Part shown: positions 25,105 through 34,506 of the stretch, piece by piece
Layout of the letters: each line of letters starts with the position of its first letter
Numbering within the stretch: position 1 is the first letter of the stretch
The notes under the pieces: model-generated
The model's input: the letters and a program-made list of their open reading frames with translations, nothing else
Told to the model about the DNA's origin: nothing
Databases searched by the model: none
Position numbers and translations under genes: made by a program
DNA from: Chitinophagales bacterium
Lineage (GTDB): Bacteria; Bacteroidota; Bacteroidia; Chitinophagales; Saprospiraceae
NCBI GenBank assembly: GCA_017303475.1
Contig: JAFLBO010000006.1
Span: 154,851-218,850 of the forward strand
DNA length: 64,000 bases
Direction of reading: 5' to 3'

Positions 25105-28100
25105 ATGAAACGATTCATCCTATTCACGCTCTTGCTTGGGCTTATCAGTTTCGACGCTGACGCCCGCGAACCCGCAAGCCGGAAGTACGCCAAACTAGCT
25201 CCTAAAGCGCAATACAGAGATGTTTGTGCCAATTCTGAAAGCGCCATTGATCAGGCCATTAACAATGTACGCGCCCGATTATTGGGTGGTGGAGATTGTT
25301 GGTGGGACTTTAATACCGGTCGGTACATTGTACCTAAGGTAGACCCGGCATCTGGCTTGCCGGAAGTTTCCTCCCTGTTTGCCGGAGCTGTTTGGCTTGG
25401 AGGTATTGATCCTGGTAATAACCTGAAGCTTGCCTGCCAAACGTACAGAAATGATGGGAAGAACGACTTTTGGCCTGGGCCAATCAATTTGGAAGGCACT
25501 ACAGATGCTGTTACCTGCGGCAACTGGGACAGGCATTTCAAAGTAACCGGAGACGAAATCAGAAAGCACCTGAATAACATAGCAGCAGGTAACCTTGAGC
25601 CCAGTGCCATTCCAATCGGAGTGCGGGGCTGGCCCGCCAAAGGCAATCCTTATTTTGAAGATATATATGGGTTTCCGTTACCCTTTACGCAACAAAGCCT
25701 GGCGGGTTTTTATGACCACGGACCAACCTTTGGCACCTATGAACCTCTGGAAGGCGATATCCCGGCCATTGAGATCAGAAAATGCCCCTTAACCTTTTAT
25801 CCGGATGAAATGATATTCTGGATTTACAACGATCATGGTGGCGGTCAGCCCCACGCCCGTACGGGAGGAAGGGCTATTCAAATGGAGGTGCAGGTGCAGG
25901 CGTTTGGGTATGCCACCAACGATGAATTAAATGATATGACGTTTCAGCGTTACAAGCTGATTAACCGGGCTACAGACCGGATTGATTCCACTTTTTTTGC
26001 CATGTGGGTAGACCCCGATCTGGGGTGCGATGAAGACGATTACATTGGTTGTGATACAGCAAAAAGCCTGATGTACGTGTATAATCAGGACCAGATAGAC
26101 GGCAACCCCGGATCTGCCTGCCCCAGCGGCGCTGCAACCTATGGCAGTAAAATCCCAATCCTGGGGGTGGATTATTTCCGGGGCCCGCAAGGTGTAAAAG
26201 AGGAATACGACCCGGTTACAAATACGTATTTCGATGTGGAATATGAGCTCGGAATGAATACCTTCATGTATTACAATCGGGGAGGTTTGGGCGCCCCCAA
26301 TGGAACCGTAGACCCGGAACAACCCCAGGAATTTTATAATTATATCACCGGATCCTGGCGGGATGGAACCCCACTTACCAAGGGTGGATCAGGTTACAAC
26401 CCGGGAAATCCTAATTTAGCACGTATTAAATATGCGCTCCCTGACCCTCCGAATGAACCAGACGGCTGGAGCATGTGTACTGCTAATCTGCCTTACAACG
26501 ATCGCCGTACCATTCAGGCATCAGGGCCCTTCACCTTAAAACCCGGCGCTGTGAATGAGCTTATTATTGGTATTCCATGGGTGCCTGATATAGAATATCC
26601 CTGCCCTGACCTGGAAGGGCTCTTCCGGGCCGATGAGCTTGCGCAGAATCTGTTTAATAGCTGTTTTGAAACCCTGCAAGGTCCGGACGCTCCGGATGTT
26701 GATTGGGTGGAAATGGATAAAGAAGTGGTGGCCGTTTTGACCAACCTCAAAGGCGGTTCCAATAACTTTAAGCTTGAAAACGAGGACTATTGGGAATTGG
26801 ATCCATTTGCACCGGATGCCATCAAGTTCAGCAACGATCCGGCTGTGAAAGAAACAGCGAAATACAAATTTGAAGGCTATTTGATTTATCAGCTAAAAGA
26901 TGAAAACGTATCTGCTAAAGACTTCAATAATCCGGAAAAAGGAAGACTGGTGCAACAGGTAGATATCAAAAACGGCATCAAAAAAATCTACAACTGGGAA
27001 AAAACACGCGATCCGAACACACAAAAACTGTTGTACCGGCCCGTTTTGGCGGTTGAAGGCGCTGATCAGGGCATCCGGCATACCTTTTCTATAAAGGAAG
27101 ACAAATTTGCTGCCGGTAACGACAAAAGTCTGATCAATCACAAGAAATACTATTATGCCGTACTGGCTTACGGGTATAACAACTACAAATCGTTGGATCC
27201 ATTTACCCATCCGGTAACAGGTCAGGACCAATCCTTTCTTTCCGGACGCAGAAACGTTCAGGTAAAAACCATCATTCCAAGGCCAGTAGTTGACCGGCGA
27301 CTCAACTCGGCCTACGGCGATGGAGTAGTAGTAACCCGTCTGGAAGGACAAGGCGCAGGCGGCAATTTCCTGGAACTGGATGCAGAAACCGAAAAACGGG
27401 TGCTGGAAGCCGGATTTGACAGCACCTTGACTTACAAACAAGGACGCGGGCCCATCCAGGTAACCATCTTCAACCCTCTGGAGGTGAAAGACGGCGCCTA
27501 CGAACTGGCTCTGGTGGATCAGGACCTTACAGATAACCAGTTGGCGGATAATGCCCGTTGGGAATTGCGCAAACTCCCTGACGGACAGTTAATTCGCTCA
27601 GAAAAGTCTATCAGCCTCTTGAATGAGCAAATTGTACGTGAATTCGGGTTTTCTGTCAGCATTGCCCAAAGTGGTGAACCCGGCCAACGCAGCAACGAAC
27701 GCAATGGCGGCATTGGTGCAGCCATAACCTACGCCGATCCTGCCCAGTCCTGGTTGCAAGGCATTCCGGATGGCTTCGCCGGAAGCGCACTGTTCAATTA
27801 CGTCAAAACCGGCGCTCTGGAAGAAGACGAAGCTTTGGACCCCAAACAAGGACTCAGCACCCTGGGCGATGGCTGGTTTGTGCCTTATCCGCTGCTTGAC
27901 TCTGATCTGGATCCTGAAGGCGACCCATTTATCACTCCGGCCTGGACAAGCTCGCACAACAATGCCCCAAATGCTATCCGAACAGAAAGGCTCCGGAATT
28001 TGCCCAACGTAGACATCGTACTTACCAGCGATAAGTCCAAATGGAGCAGGTGTGCAGTTATTGAAACAGCATCCGCCTGGGTTTCAAGCGATACTGCTGT

Positions 28101-29136
28101 GGTTAAACTGCAAAACAACGGGAATAAGGGCCGATTGATGTTCGATACCCGTTATGCGCTTTCCGTGGGCAAGGATGATGCAAATCAGGACGGACTTCCC
28201 GACCCGGATGGCGCCATAAATCCTGCGGTTTCTGGTATTCCGGTTTCACAACAGGGCAAACCTGTGTATGGCATGGGCTGGTTCCCGGGGTACGCCGTGG
28301 ATGTGGAAACGGGGCGCCGACTAAACATTTTCTTTGGCGAAAATTCCGGATATAGCAGGGCTTTGAATCCGGCATTTACCGGTCGGGATATGCTCTGGAA
28401 CCCGGGCAACCAAATTTTTGCCGAAGGTTTGCCTGGCTTGTGGGCGGCCATGATGGGTGGTCAGCACTGGGTGTATGTCATGCAAACCAATTACGATTCC
28501 TGCGAGGCCCTGCGCAGGAGGCTCACACCGGAGTTTACCTCGGCGCCGCCATTAAAAAGCACCCAGATTCAGCACATTGCCTGGGCGGGCATGCTGCAAC
28601 TGGCGCAGGGATACAGTCTGAAACCTTTGAGCGAGGGCTTGATACCAACAGAAACGCGCATTAAACTGAGGGTGGATAATCCATACCAGACCTGGTTTAA
28701 CGATCAGGATGGCAATCGCCGGACGGCGCACCCACGCTATCAGTTTACCATTGCCGGAGGAGCAGCGGAAGCCTTAACAGCAGTGGAGATTGGGAAGGCG
28801 CTGGATTCCATCAAAATGGTTCCCAACCCATATTATGGCTTCTCAGAGTATGAAACTTCACAGTTTACCAGCACGGTGAAAATTACCAACCTGCCAGGTA
28901 AATGCAAGATAACTATTTACTCTTTGGATGGCAAGTTCATTCGTCAGTACAACCGCGACGAAACCTATCTGCCATATGATCAAATTTCACCGGCTATTGA
29001 GTGGGATTTGAAAAACAGCAAGGGTATTCCGGTGGCCAGTGGAGTGTATCTGGTTCATGTGAACGCCCCGGGTTTAGGTGAAAGAACCTTGAAATGGTTT
29101 GGGATTGGGCGGCAGTATGATCCATCGGGTCTCTGA
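25105..29136 (+). CDS. Very large surface protein, copy 2 (paralogue of 19572-23630)
   Basis: 1343 residues with signal peptide MKRFILFTLLLGLISFDADA. It is collinear with copy 1 throughout. A 75-residue stretch around NDELNDMTFQRYKLINRATD has only about four differences, and the last 20 residues are identical (ending KWFGIGRQYDPSGL). Codon use is ordinary here (CGG, AGA, mixed Asn and Gly codons), unlike copy 1. It has no barrel or PorV gene of its own and its start codon abuts a CACT array. It probably arose by duplication and is expressed at a different level or condition. Function unknown. Confidence 0.8.
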   Translation: MKRFILFTLLLGLISFDADAREPASRKYAKLAPKAQYRDVCANSESAIDQAINNVRARLLGGGDCWWDFNTGRYIVPKVDPASGLPEVSSLFAGAVWLGGIDPGNNLKLACQTYRNDGKNDFWPGPINLEGTTDAVTCGNWDRHFKVTGDEIRKHLNNIAAGNLEPSAIPIGVRGWPAKGNPYFEDIYGFPLPFTQQSLAGFYDHGPTFGTYEPLEGDIPAIEIRKCPLTFYPDEMIFWIYNDHGGGQPHARTGGRAIQMEVQVQAFGYATNDELNDMTFQRYKLINRATDRIDSTFFAMWVDPDLGCDEDDYIGCDTAKSLMYVYNQDQIDGNPGSACPSGAATYGSKIPILGVDYFRGPQGVKEEYDPVTNTYFDVEYELGMNTFMYYNRGGLGAPNGTVDPEQPQEFYNYITGSWRDGTPLTKGGSGYNPGNPNLARIKYALPDPPNEPDGWSMCTANLPYNDRRTIQASGPFTLKPGAVNELIIGIPWVPDIEYPCPDLEGLFRADELAQNLFNSCFETLQGPDAPDVDWVEMDKEVVAVLTNLKGGSNNFKLENEDYWELDPFAPDAIKFSNDPAVKETAKYKFEGYLIYQLKDENVSAKDFNNPEKGRLVQQVDIKNGIKKIYNWEKTRDPNTQKLLYRPVLAVEGADQGIRHTFSIKEDKFAAGNDKSLINHKKYYYAVLAYGYNNYKSLDPFTHPVTGQDQSFLSGRRNVQVKTIIPRPVVDRRLNSAYGDGVVVTRLEGQGAGGNFLELDAETEKRVLEAGFDSTLTYKQGRGPIQVTIFNPLEVKDGAYELALVDQDLTDNQLADNARWELRKLPDGQLIRSEKSISLLNEQIVREFGFSVSIAQSGEPGQRSNERNGGIGAAITYADPAQSWLQGIPDGFAGSALFNYVKTGALEEDEALDPKQGLSTLGDGWFVPYPLLDSDLDPEGDPFITPAWTSSHNNAPNAIRTERLRNLPNVDIVLTSDKSKWSRCAVIETASAWVSSDTAVVKLQNNGNKGRLMFDTRYALSVGKDDANQDGLPDPDGAINPAVSGIPVSQQGKPVYGMGWFPGYAVDVETGRRLNIFFGENSGYSRALNPAFTGRDMLWNPGNQIFAEGLPGLWAAMMGGQHWVYVMQTNYDSCEALRRRLTPEFTSAPPLKSTQIQHIAWAGMLQLAQGYSLKPLSEGLIPTETRIKLRVDNPYQTWFNDQDGNRRTAHPRYQFTIAGGAAEALTAVEIGKALDSIKMVPNPYYGFSEYETSQFTSTVKITNLPGKCKITIYSLDGKFIRQYNRDETYLPYDQISPAIEWDLKNSKGIPVASGVYLVHVNAPGLGERTLKWFGIGRQYDPSGL

Positions 29137-29182
29137 TCTAAGAAATTTAATGCCGGGTCTTTTACAATATGTAAACTGCCCT

Positions 29183-29190
29183 TACCTTTG
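29183..29190 (+). promoter_or_regulatory. -7 promoter box TACCTTTG before greA
   Basis: Exact match to TAnnTTTG, 147 bp upstream of the greA start. This gives a long leader that contains a terminator-like hairpin (29208-29247). Confidence 0.6.
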
Positions 29191-29207
29191 CAGCCTTAAA
29201 CAACAGG

Positions 29208-29247
29208 AACGTTCTTGTCCACTCGGCAAGGACGTTTCTGTTTTTTT
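29208..29247 (+). terminator. Terminator-like hairpin in the greA leader
   Basis: A 10-bp stem AACGTTCTTG/CAAGGACGTT (one G-U pair, 9-nt loop) is followed after 4 nt by T7 (29241-29247). It lies downstream of the greA promoter box and upstream of greA, so it could attenuate greA. It could instead end the transcript of the surface gene that stops at 29136. A second small stem (GCCTC-GAC-GAGGC, 29258-29270) and a pair GGATTTTGG/CCAAAATCC (29272-29313) follow. Confidence 0.65.
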
Positions 29248-29337
29248 CTGCCCTATAGCCTCGACGAGGCAGGATTTTGGCTGGTGAAATGCTATTTATA
29301 GCCTCCAAAATCCATCATTCACCAATTTTTTTAGAAA

Positions 29338-29814
29338 ATGGCAAACTACACTTATCTGACACAGGGAGGTTACGACAAACTGAAATCGGAACTGGAAGAA
29401 CTCAAAACAACCGGACGTATGGAAGCCGCGCGTGCCATCGCGGAGGCTCGTGCGCAAGGCGACTTGTCAGAAAATGCCGAATACGATGCTGCCAAAGACG
29501 CACAAGGCCTTTTGGAACTCAAAATCAGCGAGATGGAAACCGTGCTTTCCTCCGCGCGCATCATTGATGAAAGTCAACTGGATGCTTCTAAAGTAGCTAT
29601 TCTTTCCAATGTAACCATAAAAAACCTCAAAACCGGCAAGGAAATGACCTATAAACTGGTATCAGAAACTGAAGCTGATGCCAAACAAATGCGCATTTCC
29701 GTAACCTCCCCAATCGGGCAGGGCTTGCTGGGTAAGGTGATAGGCGAAGTAGCAAAAGTTACCACTCCCGGTGGCGTTATGGAATTCGAGGTGGTGAATA
29801 TCACTGTTGGATAA
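29338..29814 (+). CDS. greA: Transcription elongation factor GreA
   Basis: 158 residues, the standard length. The N-terminal coiled coil (about 1-75) carries the acidic tip GDLSENAEYDAAKD, which enters the RNA polymerase secondary channel and stimulates cleavage of backtracked RNA. The C-terminal FKBP-like domain includes ISVTSPIGQGLLGKVIGEVA. All key acidic residues are present. The leader contains a terminator-like hairpin, and a terminator follows the gene. Confidence 0.95.
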   Translation: MANYTYLTQGGYDKLKSELEELKTTGRMEAARAIAEARAQGDLSENAEYDAAKDAQGLLELKISEMETVLSSARIIDESQLDASKVAILSNVTIKNLKTGKEMTYKLVSETEADAKQMRISVTSPIGQGLLGKVIGEVAKVTTPGGVMEFEVVNITVG

Positions 29815-29837
29815 CCGGCCGCTCCATTTTATTCCTG

Positions 29838-29870
29838 AATCGCCGGAGCTTCAAGAAAGCTTCGGCGATT
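29838..29870 (+). terminator. Terminator of greA
   Basis: A 14-bp stem (AATCGCCGGAGCTT with AAGCTTCGGCGATT, one G-U pair, 5-nt loop) lies 24 bp after the greA stop. The T-rich run that follows, TACTTTTG, is also the -7 box of paaI. Confidence 0.8.
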
Positions 29871-29878
29871 TACTTTTG
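29871..29878 (+). promoter_or_regulatory. -7 promoter box TACTTTTG for a leaderless paaI mRNA
   Basis: Matches TAnnTTTG and ends 4 nt before the paaI ATG, so the transcript would begin at or next to the start codon. It directly abuts the greA terminator stem. Confidence 0.6.
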
Positions 29879-29882
29879 TGCC

Positions 29883-30290
29883 ATGACAGCTCTGGATGTT
29901 TTTCACAAAATGTACGACAACGACCCGTTCAGCCAATGGCTGGGCATTGAACTCGTGTCGATTGATGCAGGCGCCTGCACCTTGCAGATGACGGTTCGTA
30001 AAGAAATGCTCAATGGGTTCGGTGTGGCCCATGGAGGTATCACCTTTTCTCTGGCCGATAGCGCCTTTGCTTTTGCCTGCAATTCGCATGGAAGGCATGC
30101 GGTATCTATCCATTGCACGGTGGAGCATGTAGCACCGGTGTTTGAGCACGATGTGCTGACGGCTATTGCCCGGGAGGATAACCTGGGTAAGTCCATCTCC
30201 AATTACGCTATTGTAGTGACCAGGCAGGACGGTACCGCCGTTGCCTTTTTCCGCGGAGTGGCGTATCGGAAGGCGAAGGAGTGGGATTGA
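29883..30290 (+). CDS. paaI: PaaI-type acyl-CoA thioesterase
   Basis: 135 residues, a single hotdog domain. MLNGFGVAHGGITFSLADSA closely matches the active-site helix of E. coli PaaI, including the catalytic Asp in LADSAFAFACNS. PaaI hydrolyses hydroxylated phenylacetyl-CoA thioesters, releasing CoA trapped during phenylacetate breakdown. No other paa gene is in the window, so a general salvage thioesterase is possible. The start ATG lies 4 nt after a promoter box. Confidence 0.88.
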   Translation: MTALDVFHKMYDNDPFSQWLGIELVSIDAGACTLQMTVRKEMLNGFGVAHGGITFSLADSAFAFACNSHGRHAVSIHCTVEHVAPVFEHDVLTAIAREDNLGKSISNYAIVVTRQDGTAVAFFRGVAYRKAKEWD

Positions 30291-30309
30291 TAGGGGTTCC
30301 CGCAAATTT

Positions 30310-30538
30310 TCTCCGGCCCGTCGTTCCACCGTTGGTTTCCCGCAGATTTTCGCAGATTGAACCGCTGATTTTCGCAGAGGCATTCGGTTTGAGGGCCCGC
30401 GTGTATCTTTTGCTGTTTTTTTCAACAAATTTAAAAAAAACGTGAGTTGTCATCCCGGGAACCGGGATGACAACTCACGTTTGGTTTGAATACCCACGCC
30501 GTCCACCGTCCATCGTCCACCGTCCACCGTCTACCGTT
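30310..30538. repeat. Repeat-rich gap with a perfect 21-bp hairpin
   Basis: Three parts. CGCAGATTTTCGCAGATT-type direct repeats (about 30340-30385) recur at 36370-36415. A perfect 21-bp inverted repeat (30438-30458 with 30462-30482, arms including GTGAGTTGTCATCCCGG, loop GAA) sits between convergent genes, with an A-run on its left and so a T-run on the minus strand; it can serve as a terminator for both. A CCGTCCACCGT array (30498-30538) matches that at 11240-11310 and overlaps the 3' end of the CotH gene. Confidence 0.8.
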
Positions 30539-33500
30539 TCACCACCTTTTCCGCAGCCGTTTTGCCGTCGCTGCGGGTTGCCTGAAGCCAGTAGATGCCA
30601 GGCGCCCAGTTTTGGATACTGATTTGCAGTAAACCATATGAGGAGTAGTTTTCCTGAACAGTTTGTCCCTGAGCATTGATCCAGCGGTAATGGGTGCTTA
30701 CACCGGCTTGGGTTTGAATATTAATTTGATCAAACGCCGGGTTGGGCCAAACACTAAGCTGGAATGTTTGCCGGAATGGTTCATCTGTGTCTACATTGCC
30801 GCAATTGGGATCGTAAAAGGTGCCCGGAGACCCGCCCGGGCAACCGGCAAACCAGTTTTCCGGATCCGTTATGCGTCCTGCAACGCTCTCATTTTCAAGC
30901 GTATAGCCATCTCCGTCAGCAGCTTCCGGCCAAGGCAGCTTGTCATCAAAGCACATGCTCCAGTACAAACGACCATCCGGACGATACAAGCGTACCATAT
31001 CCCCCGCTGCGCTAAATCCAAAACCCATTGGACCCACCGCGTTGGTTACGTTGGGGAACTGTGCCGCAAATTTGGCCTGATCCGCGTAAAAAACCAGATA
31101 CCCCGTGGGACCCAACACGGTTCCCTGTGGTATGGTATAGGTGTTACCACTGGCATCGGAAATTTGCCAGTCACTCAAATCCATCGGGGCAAAGGTGGTA
31201 TTGAACAGCTCAATCCAATCGCCAGCATCTGCTGTGGGAGCGGAATTGTAGTTGATTTCTGAAATCACCGGCATTTCTGCACATGGACTGTAAACTGTGC
31301 CCGCCGATCCGCCGGTGCAGCCATCGAACCAGGATTCAGGCTCATTGGGATCATTATTGCCATTCTCCCGTTCCAGCGTGCCGCCAAAACCATCCGCAGT
31401 ACAAGGCCATTTCTCGCCATCCTTATAGGTCATGCTCAACGCCACCGAGCCCGCACGATCATAGAGATACAAATCGTCGCCATCGTTATCCAATTGGAAA
31501 TTGATGGGCCCAAGTTGTTGACTCACCCCAGGATTTTCCTGCTGGAAATTTTGCTCATTTTCAAACAACACCAAGCGCGCACCCGCCGGAATCACCGTGC
31601 CTGTAGGAATGTCAAACCGGTGGAACCAGTCTTTATCACGCAACCAATAACCGCTTAAATCCAGGGCATGGTTGCCCTGGTTCTGTATTTCCAGCCAGTC
31701 GCCGGCATTTCTGCTGGGGTCTGAATGATAGTTGATTTCCGTGATGCGGAGTGCCTGTGCCTGTGCCTGACCAGTGAAATTTGCTGTAAAAACGGTGTTC
31801 CCGGAAATATCTGCCGTAAACGTTGCGCCAGTCAGGTTGTTGATAAACGGGCTTACCGACCAATTGGCAAACGTATAACCCGGGTTGGGAATGGCCGTAA
31901 GGGTAACCGGATTGCCATGGAAATAAACTCCAGACCAGGGTAGGGACTCCGGAATAACGGTTGAAATTTGAATCGTACCTGCTCCGGGAGGGTTGGCCTG
32001 CAGGGTAATGTTCACCTGTCCATCCAACTGAAACCTATCCACCAAATGCTGACGTTGATACTCCGGCCGATCCTGGTAGTATGTGCGCAAGGTTTGCACC
32101 GCGTTTTGCCAGGTTCCCAAATCGCCTGTGCCCCATAATTCGTGGTGCCGCTGAATCTCAGCCGCCATTTCGGCCGCGTTTACATCAATCAACTCATGCG
32201 CGCGGGAGGGCAGGAAACTCGTGTTCATCAAATCGGCAAAACGATTGATGAAATACCGGCGGTATTCCGGGTTTTGCAACAAACTGCGCAGCATTTCACC
32301 ATATCGGGAATCGTCGGTCAGGGTGGTACCCAGCACATCGCAGGCAGCGCAGGTGGAGCCTCCCAGCGGATTGCCAGAGGAATAAGACACATCCCAGAGT
32401 ACGAATTTCCAGGGGTCATTCCAGTCGGACTTAAACAGACGGATGTTGTTGTAATAATCCTGCAACCAGTCGGTGCTGGCTACAAAAATCTCTGTGGCCA
32501 GATAATCTGTAAAATTGCTCAGATCCAGCAATTTTCCGGCTTGTGCAAACTGGTTGGGGTCGGCCATGTTTTGCCCGGAAATAAAATCCGACATGGCATA
32601 AAAATCGTCCAATGTACCGTGCTCCGCCTCATCCAGGGTAGTGCCCTGGTTTAGGTTGAAATAAGTTTTTACGAGGGTTACTGAATCTGGATCTGCGCCG
32701 TAGTTATCCCGGCAGAAATAGTTATCCAGTCGCTCTCTTGCCACATAATGTCCCCAATATTGGCCGTTTATGAAGGCAATTACGTTCAAATATGCAGCAT
32801 GTCCGGCATGTGTAGGCGCCGCCAGTTCATTGACAATCCGGTCGCGCATACGCGCCTGCGTCCAGTCGTCGTCTTCATTCCGGATACGGAAAGAATGGTA
32901 GGAATTGGTGCCTTTATCCGGGAAAAGCTGGTATTTGATTTCCCCTTGAGAACCAAAATCTTCATCCACATCGAATTGCAGACTCTTTTGTGGAAAGCCC
33001 ACCGACCAGTTGCCTACCACATAAGCTGCGTAGTTGTCACTGAACTGTTTTTGTTTGTTTTTATCAAAAAACTCCAGCGAAACCTGGCCTTTGCGGCTAT
33101 AATTGGTGTAAACTTCGCTAAAATCTTCCGGCGGGAGGGTAATGGCTACCACCGGGAGCGTTACATTTTCATCAATAAAATAAGTAGCAGTTGCCGTTGC
33201 GCCTGGCAGTTTGAAGTTCTCAAAACAACGGGCGCGCAGCACCGTATTCTGGGTTGCCTGAATGGGGCCGCTGTACAATAAAGAGGTCGCAATCGGTTCA
33301 CTGCCGTCGGTAGTGTAACGGATGGCGCCCGGGCCACTGATGCTAACAGATTGAATGCCATTGTAAAACCCGGAATTCAGACTGAATACCGGAGTGGCGG
33401 AATACGCGTTTTCACAATCAAAGGCGTTTTCCACGCCGGGTGTTGGATTAGGCGTAATGCACCAAAACCCGTCGTCGTTGATGCGCATGAACGAGTGTCC

Positions 33501-34490
33501 CGGCTGCAAAGGTTGCAGGGTAACGGAGTCGGCCAGATTGCCCAGGGCATCGAAAAGTCGAACACGTTCTCCCTGTTGCAGTGTAAAATCGGTGTGTAAA
33601 ACGCCGCTAAATCCTTGGTCTGGCGGCACAAACCACCAGGGGTTAGCGCCAAAAAACTGATTGCTTGAGCCAATGCCGGCATGCAGCCAGGTACGTCCGG
33701 TCAGGTCGCTGGAATTGGTCAGGGCATTGTGCACCTGCACCGCCAGTACATTGGGGCCGTTTTGCAGAAAACTGGCAATAAGAGTAGGCGAAACCGTGAA
33801 AGGTTCCGGATATGCGTTCAGATTGTAAAATGTAGCCTCATGATCTCCAACCAGGGTGTTCCAGTTTGGCTGACCACTCACGGTGCTGCTACGGGCAATT
33901 TCCTGTCCATTCAGGTACGCGATGAATCCATCGTCGTAATCCATACTCAGCACCATTTGTTTGATTTGATTGGCATCTGTTACCTGAAATATCTGCCGAT
34001 AATACACTGAAAGTGTGCCGGTTGGTAATACGGTGGCATCGTCGTTATCGCCATATCCAAATCCGCCCGGGCCGGATGGCCATACGCTGTCGTCGAAAGC
34101 AAGGCTTGTCCAGTTAGCGGGCGGGTTGGCATTTCCAACATAATAATGCCAGTTATCTCCTTCATTTACGGCCGTTTCCCAGTGATCTACCCCGTTGGCG
34201 CCCTGACTGGAGCCACGATTTTTCCCGGAGGCAAATACTAATAAACGTTCGCCCGGATCAAGATCAATAGCGGGCAGCAGCCAGCGATTGGCGGAAGAGC
34301 CATCCGTGATGCCCCAGTTTAGGAAATTGACGATCTGTGTGCTGCCATTTCGGATTTCTATCCAATCGGATAAATCTCCATCGTCATCCTGGAGTTGGCC
34401 GGTATTAGTGGGGGCAATTTCCGTCAGGCGTACCTGAGCTTGCAGGGAAAAACAAAAAACGGCGAGAAAAAAGGTAATGACTTTGTACAT
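30531..34490 (-). CDS. CotH-like kinase-domain surface protein with lamin-tail domains, T9SS cargo
   Basis: 1319 residues from ATG 34490, which gives signal peptide MYKVITFFLAVFCFSLQAQ. Domains in order: lamin-tail (about 20-100); a beta-sandwich region (110-340); a chitobiase-C-like segment (IRYTTDGSEP, about 390-460); a CotH kinase-like domain (about 460-790, with RNEDDDWTQARMRDRIVNEL, GHYVARERLDNYF and FVLWDVSYSSG); two further lamin-tail domains (about 955-1080 and 1095-1220); and a C-terminal T9SS sorting domain (SVWPNPAFDQINIQ ... GIYWLQATRSDGK). CotH proteins are atypical kinases that phosphorylate spore-coat proteins in Bacillus; here a secreted one is implied. An upstream ATG lies inside the repeat element and is rejected. 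Confidence 0.85.
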   Translation of the reverse strand: MYKVITFFLAVFCFSLQAQVRLTEIAPTNTGQLQDDDGDLSDWIEIRNGSTQIVNFLNWGITDGSSANRWLLPAIDLDPGERLLVFASGKNRGSSQGANGVDHWETAVNEGDNWHYYVGNANPPANWTSLAFDDSVWPSGPGGFGYGDNDDATVLPTGTLSVYYRQIFQVTDANQIKQMVLSMDYDDGFIAYLNGQEIARSSTVSGQPNWNTLVGDHEATFYNLNAYPEPFTVSPTLIASFLQNGPNVLAVQVHNALTNSSDLTGRTWLHAGIGSSNQFFGANPWWFVPPDQGFSGVLHTDFTLQQGERVRLFDALGNLADSVTLQPLQPGHSFMRINDDGFWCITPNPTPGVENAFDCENAYSATPVFSLNSGFYNGIQSVSISGPGAIRYTTDGSEPIATSLLYSGPIQATQNTVLRARCFENFKLPGATATATYFIDENVTLPVVAITLPPEDFSEVYTNYSRKGQVSLEFFDKNKQKQFSDNYAAYVVGNWSVGFPQKSLQFDVDEDFGSQGEIKYQLFPDKGTNSYHSFRIRNEDDDWTQARMRDRIVNELAAPTHAGHAAYLNVIAFINGQYWGHYVARERLDNYFCRDNYGADPDSVTLVKTYFNLNQGTTLDEAEHGTLDDFYAMSDFISGQNMADPNQFAQAGKLLDLSNFTDYLATEIFVASTDWLQDYYNNIRLFKSDWNDPWKFVLWDVSYSSGNPLGGSTCAACDVLGTTLTDDSRYGEMLRSLLQNPEYRRYFINRFADLMNTSFLPSRAHELIDVNAAEMAAEIQRHHELWGTGDLGTWQNAVQTLRTYYQDRPEYQRQHLVDRFQLDGQVNITLQANPPGAGTIQISTVIPESLPWSGVYFHGNPVTLTAIPNPGYTFANWSVSPFINNLTGATFTADISGNTVFTANFTGQAQAQALRITEINYHSDPSRNAGDWLEIQNQGNHALDLSGYWLRDKDWFHRFDIPTGTVIPAGARLVLFENEQNFQQENPGVSQQLGPINFQLDNDGDDLYLYDRAGSVALSMTYKDGEKWPCTADGFGGTLERENGNNDPNEPESWFDGCTGGSAGTVYSPCAEMPVISEINYNSAPTADAGDWIELFNTTFAPMDLSDWQISDASGNTYTIPQGTVLGPTGYLVFYADQAKFAAQFPNVTNAVGPMGFGFSAAGDMVRLYRPDGRLYWSMCFDDKLPWPEAADGDGYTLENESVAGRITDPENWFAGCPGGSPGTFYDPNCGNVDTDEPFRQTFQLSVWPNPAFDQINIQTQAGVSTHYRWINAQGQTVQENYSSYGLLQISIQNWAPGIYWLQATRSDGKTAAEKVVKR

Positions 34491-34506
34491 AGAGAGTATT
34501 GGCACG

